From CBDIBC01 sp965276635 (GTDB taxonomy: Bacteria; Actinomycetota; Acidimicrobiia; Acidimicrobiales; Palsa-688): a stretch of DNA of 64,000 bases. This document shows, piece by piece, positions 44,653 to 53,287 of this stretch. Every line of letters begins with the position of its first letter. The first letter of the stretch is position 1. The stretch lies in contig CBDIBC010000005.1 in the NCBI GenBank assembly GCA_965276635.1, positions 1,302,001-1,366,000 on the forward strand. Direction: 5' to 3'. The notes beneath the pieces are model-generated. The model did not search any database, was not told where the DNA came from, and saw only the letters and a program-made list of their open reading frames with translations. A program made the translations under genes and the position numbers.

Positions 44653-44928
44653 ATGAGCGAAAGGCCCACCCGGCCTCGCTCCGCCAAGAGCAGCTGGGGG
44701 CACCGGGATGGAGATGCCCCGATCCAAGATCGCCGGCGATATCTCACGCTGCAGCAGGCCGCCGAACAGTATCCGGTCTTTTCCCATCGCTTCCTTCGGC
44801 GTCTGGTGCAGGAGCGACGGATCCCCTTCAGTCGAGTCGGCCGCTCCGTCGTGTTAGCCGAATCCGATATCGAGGAGTACCTCGAAAAGAACCGAGTTGA
44901 GCCCCCGCGCTGGAATGTCGCTTCATGA
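44653..44928 (+). CDS. Excisionase of element A (Xis-like HTH)
   Basis: Protein of 91 residues. RRYLTLQQAAEQYPVFSHRF and RIPFSRVGRSVVLAESDIEE-YLEKN form the MerR-like winged helix of excisionases. ATG 44653 is internal to a longer frame that continues from the primase without a stop; a GGGGGA six bases upstream can serve as ribosome-binding site. Its TGA overlaps the integrase ATG. It should bend the att DNA and favour excision. Confidence 0.75.
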   Translation: MSERPTRPRSAKSSWGHRDGDAPIQDRRRYLTLQQAAEQYPVFSHRFLRRLVQERRIPFSRVGRSVVLAESDIEEYLEKNRVEPPRWNVAS

Positions 44929-46168
44929 CCGCCAGGAAGCGCCAGTTCGGTGCCATCGACAGGCTGCCATCGGGCAGGTGGCGAGTTCGATACCGCGACC
45001 CTGGAGGGCTGCGCATCACGGCCCCCACCTCCTTTGGCACCAAGGCGGACGCCAACGCCTTCCTGGCGACGGTGCACGCCGACCTCGCTCGTGGCCAATA
45101 CCTCGATCCCAAGGCGGGCCGCCTCACGGTGGCGGAGTGGGCAGAGAAGTGGCTCGGCCGGGCCGGGAAGCGGCCTGCCACCGTCGCCCGGGACCGACAA
45201 GGCATCGCCGTATTCCTGCCATCACTCGGGACCGTCACCCTCGCCAGCTTGAAACCCGCCGACATTCAAACAGCCGTGGACCGGCGCGCTCGGCAGGCTT
45301 CGCCCGCGACGGTCACCAGGGACTTCGCCGCGCTGCAAGCAATGCTCAACTCCGCTGTGGACGCCGACCTGATCGGACGGTCACCTGCGAGGAAAGTGGC
45401 CCTCCCGAGGATCATCCGGCCCGAGCGACGGACCCTCACCCCCGAGCAACTACACAACCTCATCGCCGAGCTACCTGGCCACTATCAGACCCTTGTACTC
45501 ACCTCGGAGGTGCTCGGCCTCGCCTGGGAGGAGGTCATCACTCTGCGAGTCCGAGACGTCGACTTCGGCCGTCACACGATCACGGTGGCCCAGACCGTCG
45601 AGGAACTCGCCGGTCATCTCGCCATCGTCCCCGAGGGAAAGCGGCCAGCGCGCCTCAGGACCATGGCCGTCCCGACGTTCCTCCTCGATCACATCGGCCG
45701 GCATCTGACCACCTACAGGGCGGCAGTGACCGGCGATCCCGAGGCCTTGATCTTCGTCGGGCCCAAGGGTGGCGTGCTGCGCAGACGGTTCGGTGAGCGC
45801 GTCCTCCGCCCCCGGCGATCAGGGCAGACCTTGACGGGCTCACGTTCCACGGTCTGCGCCACGCCGCCACCTCGTCGCTCGTCGATGTCGGCGTGCACCC
45901 ACGTGTGATGGCGGCACGCATCGGCCACGGCACCGTCAAGACCACCATGGAGGTCTACGCCCGAGCATCCAACTCGGCCGATCACGAAGCCGCCACCCTC
46001 CTCCAGCACCGGTTCGCGGAAGCCTTCGAGGAGAGCAGCCAGACCAGCCCGGGCGTGACCCAAAACGTGACCCACCGAGCGGGCAAACCGGGTCCCACAA
46101 GGGCACGAACGGTCACGGGCGGTCCCCCCCGTCAACCGCCTGAGGAGGGAGTTTGTGAGTGGGGCTAG
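44925..46168 (+). pseudogene. Tyrosine integrase of element A, frameshifted
   Basis: From ATG 44925: an AP2-like arm-binding start (RKRQFGAIDRLPSGRWRVRY), an SAM-like core-binding domain, and the catalytic domain. Near 45,812 the frame changes. After that the second frame has GLTFHGLRHAATSSLVDVGV (HxxR), then ARIGHGTVKTTMEVYARASN with the last His and the nucleophile Tyr. The reconstructed protein, about 414 residues, ends CEWG with its stop codon inside the att2 core. As written, the enzyme lacks its catalytic end. Confidence 0.85.
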
Positions 46169-46201
46169 GTGGAATCGAACCACCGACCTCAGCATTATCA
46201 G
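46159..46201 (-). repeat. att2: junction of elements A and B (tRNA-Ile 3' copy)
   Basis: Identical 43-base copy of att1 and att3, holding the 3' 41 bases of tRNA-Ile. It is the right end of element A and the left end of element B at once. One further base on the outer side also matches att3 (46158 and 62459). Confidence 0.93.
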
Positions 46202-46495
46202 ATCGGACAAACAGGACAATGGCGAACAGCCTTGACCAATAAGGGCTGGTCACAGCGTCGTTGACACGTCGACGAACCCCTGTGGACAAACCGTCATGCG
46301 CGATGGACGCGCGATAGTTCCATCGCGCGTGACCTCAGCACGGGGGCGTGCCGCCGAGGAGCTCTCAGAACGGGCCTTCACCCCGTGACCCAGCACGCTC
46401 GTCGGGACGAACCAGCATGAGCCCTGGCCCACCTGCAACCGGTGGCGCCGCACCGAAGCTTATTTACCGTCACTCGTTGAACCGCCCGCCATGTT
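46202..46495. promoter_or_regulatory. Left end of element B with integrase-arm-like repeats
   Basis: No gene. GCGCGAT occurs at 46298-46304 and 46309-46315 (11-base step), followed by an inverted copy at 46322-46328. The same pair with the same 11-base step lies near the other end of the element (62383 and 62394). These are good candidates for arm-type binding sites of the element B integrase. The right part should hold the ATPase promoter. Confidence 0.6.
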
Positions 46496-47689
46496 GTGAG
46501 TACAGTCATCCTCGTGCCAACTGTCCCGTCCAAGCTCGAACGTCACAGCCGACTCTCTCAAGTCTTTACTCCAAGCGCCCCAGTGAGTCAGCGCCAGCTG
46601 TTCCGGGGTCGGCTCGAGCAGATCTTCCAGATCTCAAGTGCAATTAGCCAGCCCGGGCGTCACGTAGTGCTCTACGGCGAGAGAGGAGTAGGCAAGACGT
46701 CGATCGGCAACCTGCTCACCGAACTGATTTTTACGGGCGACGAACAACTTCCTACTCGCGCCGTTCGCATTAACTGCACCACACAGGACAACTTTAGAAG
46801 TATCTGGGAGAAAGCCTTTCGATCTCTGGAGATTTCTCCTCCGCAAGAATGGAGCGCGCGGCGGCCAGATCCGGACGATGTGAGGTGGACCGTTGGCACC
46901 TTGCCGAAACCCATGATCATCGTCCTCGATGAGTTTGATCGGGTGGAAGACGACGAATCGCTCTCGCTAATGGCGGATACAGTAAAGTCTCTGTCTGACC
47001 ATGCCTCGCTGACAAAGATCGTGATAGTCGGTGTTGCCGACTCAATCGATCAGCTCATCGGCGAACATGAGTCCGTTCAAAGAGGTGTCGAAGAGGTGAA
47101 TGTTCCTCGAATGTCGCTAGAGGAAACACGTGAGATTGTCGAATCCGGGCTAGCAGAAGTCGGCATGATGGTCTCAGATCGGGCACTGCGCCAAGTCACT
47201 CGGCTCTCCGAAGGGCTGCCACACTATGCGCATCTCTTGGCGCTTCATGCTGGACAGCGCGCAGTCATGGAGGATCGCGATAAAATGACTCGCAGTGACG
47301 TTGAAGCAGCGATTGATGCGGCGGTTGCAAAGCATTCGGTCCTAAAGGAATACCAGATCGCTATTCAGAGTTCTAGGAGCGGCACCCTTCACAGCCGCGT
47401 GCTGGCTGCGTGTGCTTTGGCCGACAAGAACCGGTTAGGTTTTTTTACCGCTGGAGGCGTCCGAGAGCCGATGACAAAAATAATGGGAAAGCCTTATGGT
47501 ATCCCCGCCTTTGCGCCCCATCTTGACGCTTTCACCAGTGCCAGCCGCGGAGCAGTGTTGAAAAAGGAAGGCGTACGTCGTCGCTTCACCTACCGCTTCC
47601 GTAATCCACTGCTTCAACCATTTGCAATTCTGGCGGCAATCGCCGAAGGCGTCATTCCCGAGAACTATAAGAATGAGATGTTTAGTTGA
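46496..47689 (+). CDS. AAA/STAND-type ATPase, Orc1/Cdc6-like
   Basis: Protein of 397 residues with Walker A GERGVGKTS (61-69) and Walker B IIVLDEFDRV (141-150), then a sensor-like IVIVGVADSIDQL and a lid helix region (LSEGLPHYAHLLALHAGQRA). The C-terminal 120 residues look like a winged helix. It resembles small P-loop ATPases near Orc/Cdc6 that often occur with defence genes. Start GTG 46496; GTG 46514 is possible. Base composition is visibly poorer in G and C than all neighbours, so it has a separate origin. Convergent with the R-M operon. Confidence 0.75.
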   Translation: MSTVILVPTVPSKLERHSRLSQVFTPSAPVSQRQLFRGRLEQIFQISSAISQPGRHVVLYGERGVGKTSIGNLLTELIFTGDEQLPTRAVRINCTTQDNFRSIWEKAFRSLEISPPQEWSARRPDPDDVRWTVGTLPKPMIIVLDEFDRVEDDESLSLMADTVKSLSDHASLTKIVIVGVADSIDQLIGEHESVQRGVEEVNVPRMSLEETREIVESGLAEVGMMVSDRALRQVTRLSEGLPHYAHLLALHAGQRAVMEDRDKMTRSDVEAAIDAAVAKHSVLKEYQIAIQSSRSGTLHSRVLAACALADKNRLGFFTAGGVREPMTKIMGKPYGIPAFAPHLDAFTSASRGAVLKKEGVRRRFTYRFRNPLLQPFAILAAIAEGVIPENYKNEMFS

Positions 47690-48815
47690 CCGCAACTCCT
47701 TGGCTGCTTGTTATCGTTGAGGATGACCGTCCATCTCTGCATCTCAGGGTTGCCGTGGCATCGTAGTGGCGCTGGAGGTTGGTGAGGAGGCGGAGGATGG
47801 TGTTGCCGCAGGCTCGCTCGGAGAGGTATACCCGGATGTAGTCGGGGCCGATGTCCATGGAGAAGGCCTCGCCGATGTGGAGGTCGACAACTTCGGCGGT
47901 GGCGAAGTCGTCGGTCTCCTTGTGTGGTACGGCCCAGAGGCGGAAGGGGTCGCGGCACGAGAAGAGGCCGTCGAGGAGCTGGTCGAGGTCTCGGATGGGG
48001 CGGCCAAGGGTGATGGTGGCGACATCGCCGTCGAAGCGGAAGCCGCCTTGTTCTGCAGCCGTCCAGTGCATCCGATGGTCGGACTCGATGCGCTCGACGA
48101 GCTGGCGGTAGCGATCGATGACCTGGGCGACGTAGCCGACGTGGGACTCGAAGGATCGGCCTCTGGCCACGAAGCTCCCATCGAAGCGAGTCACCTCCTC
48201 GACAGCGTCAGATGAGCCATCCCCGATCGAGAAGCCCAGGGCCGACAACGCGGTGGCGCTGCGATACCGCTCGTCGCTCCGGAGCGCCTCGAAGAGCCCG
48301 TCCGCGCCCTCCCCCTCCAGCTGAACCTTCAACCGCCGATCGGATACGCCAGCCGACGGCAGGTAACCGTCGCCACGGAAGTCGGCCTTGAACCAGCGCG
48401 GCGACGCGTCTCCATGGACGTCGCGCAGGAAGGACTGAGGAAACCAACAGGAGTCGAATTGTGGTGCATCCCACAGCCACCGGCGCATCGTCTGGCGGGC
48501 TCGTCCCGCAGACGACGCTGTGTGCACCAGCCAGAACCGAGGGTCGAGGAGGTCGACGAACAGCGTCAGACGCTCGGCCCGAACAAGCCAGAGGTCGGGA
48601 TCACTTGTCGGCTGGGGCTGCACGCCGAGTCCGGACACCGCCCGCGCCAGCATGTCTGGGGCAGCAACTGTGGTCTCGGCCTCCACCGTGTAGGTCTTGA
48701 TCGTGCCGGCGCCGGCGATCAGCGTCCGATCCTCTTTCGTGGTCGCAGCGCCACCGGCCAGGTAGGGGCCGAGGAGCGCCGACATGCCCTGGCGGTCGAG
48801 GTCTACGCGTCCCAT
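47682..48815 (-). CDS. Unknown protein, last gene of the R-M operon
   Basis: Protein of 377 residues, not recognised. It includes an internal WLVRAERLTLFVDLLDPRFW, RFDGDVATITLGRPIRDLDQ and AEVVDLHIGEAFSMDIGPDY. No P-loop, nuclease motif or membrane segment is seen; aromatic-rich beta-type sequence suggests a binding domain. It begins three bases after the D-ExK gene ends and is the fifth gene of a tight leftward operon. Its 3' end overlaps the convergent ATPase gene by eight bases. A partner of the D-ExK protein is the best guess. Confidence 0.6.
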   Translation of the reverse strand: MGRVDLDRQGMSALLGPYLAGGAATTKEDRTLIAGAGTIKTYTVEAETTVAAPDMLARAVSGLGVQPQPTSDPDLWLVRAERLTLFVDLLDPRFWLVHTASSAGRARQTMRRWLWDAPQFDSCWFPQSFLRDVHGDASPRWFKADFRGDGYLPSAGVSDRRLKVQLEGEGADGLFEALRSDERYRSATALSALGFSIGDGSSDAVEEVTRFDGSFVARGRSFESHVGYVAQVIDRYRQLVERIESDHRMHWTAAEQGGFRFDGDVATITLGRPIRDLDQLLDGLFSCRDPFRLWAVPHKETDDFATAEVVDLHIGEAFSMDIGPDYIRVYLSERACGNTILRLLTNLQRHYDATATLRCRDGRSSSTITSSQGVAVN

Positions 48816-48818
48816 GGC

Positions 48819-49751
48819 CTAATTGTCCCCCATCTCAGCTTGTTCTGCGAGGTCATCGAGAGAGAGTTGGTTCGGATCCCTGGCGGTCGGTCGGCGGGAG
48901 CGGCCGGCGCCTCCGGCTCGACGCTTCAATCGCTGCCAACCTTGGGTCTCCCCTCTGGGATCGGAATCCCGGGGTGACCGGCTGATTATGACCGTTCCAC
49001 CAGCGGCCGCGTGGACGTTGCCAGCCGCCGGTCGCACCTCGAAGTCACCGGGGAACCGGCGCTGTATCTCTCGCAGCACTTGGGTTGCTCGGCGAGCGAG
49101 ATCGTTGCGAGCCTGGGTCGAGTAGTTGGCCAGGTACGGCACCCGCTCCAAGAGGGTGCTGACCGGAATGGTGCGCTCGTCGCGGCTCATGGCCGCCATG
49201 ACTTGCGCGAGGAGCATCGCCTCGTACGCCTCGTCGGGACTGTCGGCGTCGAGACGTACGAGTCGTGGAGGCAACCCCGCCGGGACCGGCTCATCGAATC
49301 CCGTGAGACGGCTTGCCGGAGAGGGCACGAGGCGCACCCGGCTGGCGGGCCGGTCGACAACGAGCAGTGACACGTCAACCTGGATCTCGGAGAGACCGTG
49401 GCCGATCGCCTTCTCGTGCTCGGCCAGGCAGGCATAGAGAACCTCGATCGTGCCGGTCGCGGGATCGGCTTGGAAGGTGACCACCCGGCGCAGCTCCTGC
49501 AGGGTAAGGGCCGCGTACTTCTGGGCCTGCGCTGGATCGATTGACCCGCCGCTCTTGGCCTCAGTGACAAGCGCTTTGCCGTCCCTCTCGTCCAACGCGA
49601 CGGCGTCTATGACAACCAGCGACTTGGTGGTCTTCACGGGAACCTCGAGCCAGGCGAAATTCAGGCCCTGATCGCCGAGAAGCGCGGGCCAGCCCCCGGT
49701 TCCCGTGAGCAGGGCCACGACGGCGTTGATCGGTACGAGTCGGGCCTCCAC
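48819..49751 (-). CDS. Putative PD-(D/E)xK nuclease-like protein of the R-M operon
   Basis: Protein of 310 residues. Residues 45-66 read LVVIDAVALDERDGKALVTE-AK: Asp49, then Glu64-x-Lys66 on the next strand, the spacing of PD-(D/E)xK nucleases. QAQKYAALTLQELRRVV follows as the usual helix. The C-terminal half (LLERVPYLANYSTQARNDLA) is helical, and the last 50 residues are basic. It starts two bases after hsdR ends. It could be an extra nuclease, a regulator, or a decoy. Known R-M systems do not need such a subunit. Confidence 0.6.
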   Translation of the reverse strand: MEARLVPINAVVALLTGTGGWPALLGDQGLNFAWLEVPVKTTKSLVVIDAVALDERDGKALVTEAKSGGSIDPAQAQKYAALTLQELRRVVTFQADPATGTIEVLYACLAEHEKAIGHGLSEIQVDVSLLVVDRPASRVRLVPSPASRLTGFDEPVPAGLPPRLVRLDADSPDEAYEAMLLAQVMAAMSRDERTIPVSTLLERVPYLANYSTQARNDLARRATQVLREIQRRFPGDFEVRPAAGNVHAAAGGTVIISRSPRDSDPRGETQGWQRLKRRAGGAGRSRRPTARDPNQLSLDDLAEQAEMGDN

Positions 49752-49753
49752 GG

Positions 49754-52700
49754 CTACAGACGGCCGGAGCCTGTTGGGTGCGACCAGCGGCTGAGGATGT
49801 ACTTGGTGCGTTCGTCGCCGGTGAGCTCTCGGGTGCCGTTGAGGACTCGGACGTAGAAGGCGGTCTTGCGTTCGACCCGGCCGTCTTTGTCCACCCTGAC
49901 CTCGGCGTCGACGGGGATAGCCGACGGTTTGACGTGCACACGGCAGACGTCGCGGCCGTCGACGGTGTGGAACTGCACGGTGACGCCTGCTCCCGCGGTG
50001 TCGCCCATGGAGGCGCCGATGACGTTGGCCAGGTGCTGTTGGAAGAGGTCCCGGTCGTCGCGGCTCGGCTTGGCCAGGGTGCGGTAGTCGGCGGTGAGGC
50101 CGTGGATGGTGGCATCGTCGGCGACGCCGATCAGCAGCGTGCCTCCCTCGCTGCTGTTGGCGAAGGCAGCGATGGTCTTGAGGACTGCGGTCTCCAGAAC
50201 CCGCATCAGCTCGCCGGTGGTGGCGTCGGTGCGCAGGGTCGCCTTGTACTCCAGGTGCTTGCTCTCCCGGTCGGGACCGAGCAGCTCGGCGATCGGGCAG
50301 TGCTCTTGATGGGCGACCATGGCGCGCCCTTGGATGAGCGGGCTATATGCGGCGAGGACGGTCGCCTGCAGGTCTGGGTTCTCGATGAAGCCGAACGCCA
50401 TGTCCTCGGACACGCCCAGCTGGTCGATGACGCCGGCGAGGAACTCCTTTTGCACGACGAGCGCGAAGTTGTCGGCACTGTTGGCGGCGGCCTGGGCCTG
50501 GATGTCGCCGCGGGCGACCAGCTTGTCGGCAATCACGTCGTAGAAGACTCGGTCCGCTTCGGTCCATGAGGTCCCGAACCGCTGGTTGAGGGTGGCGATG
50601 ATCCGTGACAGGGGCTCCTCGTCGGGTCGGGCCGGCGGGGCGCCGGTGGAGAACACCGTGGACACCTCGCCGTCGGTTGGGGCCAGGGCCACGGAGCCGG
50701 CGAAGGTTTGCTCGGTGCGCAGGTGGGTCAGCTCGACGGCATCGCCCAGGTCGAGGGTGCCGGCGCCTTCGGGTCGAAGGAGCGTGGCGAGCGCCCGGCA
50801 GAACAGGTAGTCGCGCTCCAGTTTGGCGTCGGTGAACGTGACGATCTGGGACAGGAACGAGTAGGTGCGCACGAACCGGTTGAGCGCATCGCGGAACGCG
50901 TCTCGCTCGTCGTCGTGAAGGGCCCGCCACCGGTCCACGGCTGGTGCCAGCGCGGCGCTGATCCGGCCATGGCCGCCAGTAGCCGTAGGACCGACCAGAA
51001 GGGCCACCGCTCGCTCCACCTCGTCGGGCCACAGCACACCGAAGCGGTCCAGCTCCGCTCGCGTGTCATAGAGCAGGTTAGGATCTGTCGACGGGGCGAC
51101 GGTCTGGCCGTACCACGGCTCGAACGCGGCCTGGATATCGGTGGCGTCGTTGCGGAAATCGAGGACGAACACGTCCTCCTGGCGCTTGTCGGGATGGATG
51201 CGGTTGAGCCGCGACAATGTCTGCACCGCCGCCAAACCGGTCAGGGTCTTGTCCACGTACATCGCAATCAGAAGGGGCTGGTCGAAACCGGTCTGGTACT
51301 TCTCAGCGACCACCAGCACGCCCCTGTCGGGACCGGCGAACTCTGAGGCGGTCTGCGACTCGGGGATCCCGTTCATGTTCGCTTCGGTCCAGTCCGCCGC
51401 GCCGTCGTGCACCGTCCCCGAGAACGCCACCAGCACCCCGATCCCGTAGCCGTGGTCGCGGCAGTAGTGGTCGAGGGCCTGCTTGTAGCGCACCGCGTGA
51501 AGCCGGGATGCGGTGACGACCATGGCCTTGGCCCGACCACCGACACGGTGCGCGACCTTGGTGCGGAAGTGCTCGACGATGACCTCGGCCTTCTGGGCCA
51601 GGTTGTGGTCGTGCAGGGTGACGAACCGGGCGATGGCGGCCCGGGCCTTGCTCGTCTCGTACGCCGGGTCGTCCAGCGTCGCCTTCTCGATGTTCCAGTA
51701 GGTCTGGTAGGTGACATAGTTGGCGAGCACGTCGAGGATGAAGCCCTCCTCGATCGCCTGGCGCATGCTGTAGAGGTGGAACGGCACGTGCCTGCCTATG
51801 GCCGGGTCGAGCCGGCCGAACAGCTCCAGGGTGCGGCCCTTCGGGGTGGCGGTGAAGGCGAAGAAGCTCAGGTTCGCCGGCCGAGTGCGGGCACCCGCCA
51901 AACGGGCCAGAGCCTCCTCCACCGGGTCGACAGGCTGGGCCGCATAGCCGCTGTCCTCCGCCTCCGCGACGCTCAGCTCCTCCTCCCCCGACGCGCCTGA
52001 CAGCACCAGCTTCAGGTCCCGGGCCGCGTCCCCGGTTTGCGACGAGTGGGCCTCGTCGACGATCACCGCGTAACGGCGGTCCGGGAGGTCGACCCCGGCC
52101 TTTTGGATGACCGGGAACTTCTGCAGCGTGGTGATCACGATGCGGGCCTGCGAACCAGCCAACGCGGCCGCCAGCTGGGCTGAGTCCTGGTCGATCTTCG
52201 CAACCACACCGTGCGTGCGCTCGAACTGGTAGACGGTGTCTTGCAGCTGGGCGTCGAGGACGCGCCGGTCGGTGATCACCACCACCTTGTCGAACACCTT
52301 CGTGTCCGAGTGGTCGTGCAGGCTGGAAAGGCGGTGCGCCAACCACGCGATCGTGTTGGACTTCCCCGACCCGGCCGAGTGCTCCACCAGATAGGTCAGC
52401 CCCGAGCCCTCATCCCTCGCGGCGCCCTCCAGGGCGCGCACCGCGTCCCACTGATGCCAGCGGGGGAAGATCACCAGCGGCGCTCCCTTCGATCCTTTCG
52501 CCGGGTGCTCGACGTGCACGAACCGATCCAGGATGTCGAGCCAGGCGTCGCGCTCCCACACCCGCTGCCACAGGTAGGCGGTCCGATGTCCGTCAGGGTT
52601 GACCGGGTTGCCCTTGCCCCCGGCGTCGCCCCGGTTGAACGGCAAGAAGCGAGTGTGAACGCCGTCCAGGCGGGTGGTCATCTCCACCGTCTCGGTGTCC

Positions 52701-53287
52701 ACCGCGAAGTGCACCACCGCTCGTCGCAGCGCCGGATTCTTGGGGTCGCGGTCGGACCGGTACTGGGCCTTGGCATCGGCGACGCCTTGGCGGGTAAAGG
52801 CGTTCTTCAGCTCCCCGGTGGCGACCAGCAGACCGTTGACGAACAGGCCGAGGTCGACCGTCTTGGTGCTGGCCGGGTCGTAGGGCAGCTGGCGGGTGAC
52901 CGTCACCCGATTCGCCCGATACCGCTCCACCAGGACCTCGGTCAGACCGTGGGCTGGCTTGAAATACGCCAGACGTAGCGTCACGCCCCGGTCGACCACA
53001 CCGTGGCGGAGCACGTCGACGACGCCGCGTTCGTCGACCTGGCGGGCCAGGCGGTGAACAAAGCCGCGCTGAGCCGCATCCGGATCGCCGCCATAGCCCT
53101 GCTGCTTCAACCTCTCCCACTCGTCCGCCTGGGTCAACCCGAAGAACTCGAACAGCTCCGCCGTGTTGACCCCCGAGACCGGATCAAAATCGGTGCTCTG
53201 TGTCCCCAACTTCCATCCGTCGTAGCCGCCATGATCCACCAGCCAGGCGACGATCTCCGCCTCGAACGCCGCCTCGTCCGGCTTCAC
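49754..53287 (-). CDS. hsdR: Type I restriction enzyme R subunit with C-terminal Schlafen/AlbA-type domain
   Basis: Protein of 1177 residues. The N-terminal nuclease domain has DLGLFVNGLLVATGELKN (Asp, then Glu-x-Lys). The helicase motor has Walker A in EHSAGSGKSNTIAWLAHRL, the DEAH box VIVDEAHSSQTG and motif VI-like QTLSRLNRIHPDK. The HsdR C-terminal helical part follows. Residues from about 1002 on are an added module: ESKHLEYKATLR, LKTIAAFANSSEGGTLLIGV and GLTADYRTL, the AlbA_2/Schlafen-like nucleotide-binding domain. It translocates and cuts unmodified DNA with HsdM and HsdS. The stop overlaps no further gene, but the next starts two bases on. Confidence 0.88.
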   Translation of the reverse strand: MKPDEAAFEAEIVAWLVDHGGYDGWKLGTQSTDFDPVSGVNTAELFEFFGLTQADEWERLKQQGYGGDPDAAQRGFVHRLARQVDERGVVDVLRHGVVDRGVTLRLAYFKPAHGLTEVLVERYRANRVTVTRQLPYDPASTKTVDLGLFVNGLLVATGELKNAFTRQGVADAKAQYRSDRDPKNPALRRAVVHFAVDTETVEMTTRLDGVHTRFLPFNRGDAGGKGNPVNPDGHRTAYLWQRVWERDAWLDILDRFVHVEHPAKGSKGAPLVIFPRWHQWDAVRALEGAARDEGSGLTYLVEHSAGSGKSNTIAWLAHRLSSLHDHSDTKVFDKVVVITDRRVLDAQLQDTVYQFERTHGVVAKIDQDSAQLAAALAGSQARIVITTLQKFPVIQKAGVDLPDRRYAVIVDEAHSSQTGDAARDLKLVLSGASGEEELSVAEAEDSGYAAQPVDPVEEALARLAGARTRPANLSFFAFTATPKGRTLELFGRLDPAIGRHVPFHLYSMRQAIEEGFILDVLANYVTYQTYWNIEKATLDDPAYETSKARAAIARFVTLHDHNLAQKAEVIVEHFRTKVAHRVGGRAKAMVVTASRLHAVRYKQALDHYCRDHGYGIGVLVAFSGTVHDGAADWTEANMNGIPESQTASEFAGPDRGVLVVAEKYQTGFDQPLLIAMYVDKTLTGLAAVQTLSRLNRIHPDKRQEDVFVLDFRNDATDIQAAFEPWYGQTVAPSTDPNLLYDTRAELDRFGVLWPDEVERAVALLVGPTATGGHGRISAALAPAVDRWRALHDDERDAFRDALNRFVRTYSFLSQIVTFTDAKLERDYLFCRALATLLRPEGAGTLDLGDAVELTHLRTEQTFAGSVALAPTDGEVSTVFSTGAPPARPDEEPLSRIIATLNQRFGTSWTEADRVFYDVIADKLVARGDIQAQAAANSADNFALVVQKEFLAGVIDQLGVSEDMAFGFIENPDLQATVLAAYSPLIQGRAMVAHQEHCPIAELLGPDRESKHLEYKATLRTDATTGELMRVLETAVLKTIAAFANSSEGGTLLIGVADDATIHGLTADYRTLAKPSRDDRDLFQQHLANVIGASMGDTAGAGVTVQFHTVDGRDVCRVHVKPSAIPVDAEVRVDKDGRVERKTAFYVRVLNGTRELTGDERTKYILSRWSHPTGSGRL

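Larger units (their letters stand above)
11705..46201. mobile_element. Integrative element A, AICE/ICE-like, 34.5 kb, decayed
   Basis: Bounded by att1 and att2. Its own integrase (44925-46168) sits against the right end, next to an excisionase and a primase, the usual order of actinobacterial integrative elements. Inside are a type IV secretion module (about 21.3-27.4 kb), a coupling protein, ArdC, hicAB, a Tn3-family transposon and a 9-kb cargo block on the opposite strand. No relaxase domain was found. At least ten mobility genes are interrupted, including the integrase, so independent transfer is doubtful. Excision by the integrase of element B is conceivable because the att cores are identical. 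Confidence 0.88.

Noticed and set aside
44653..44928. A deliberate primase-excisionase fusion protein as one feature
   Set aside because: The internal ATG has a plausible ribosome-binding site and the upstream primase is frameshifted, so two features were kept and the continuity reported separately.
46161..46201. A third tRNA gene
   Set aside because: Same 3' fragment only; it marks the junction of the two elements.
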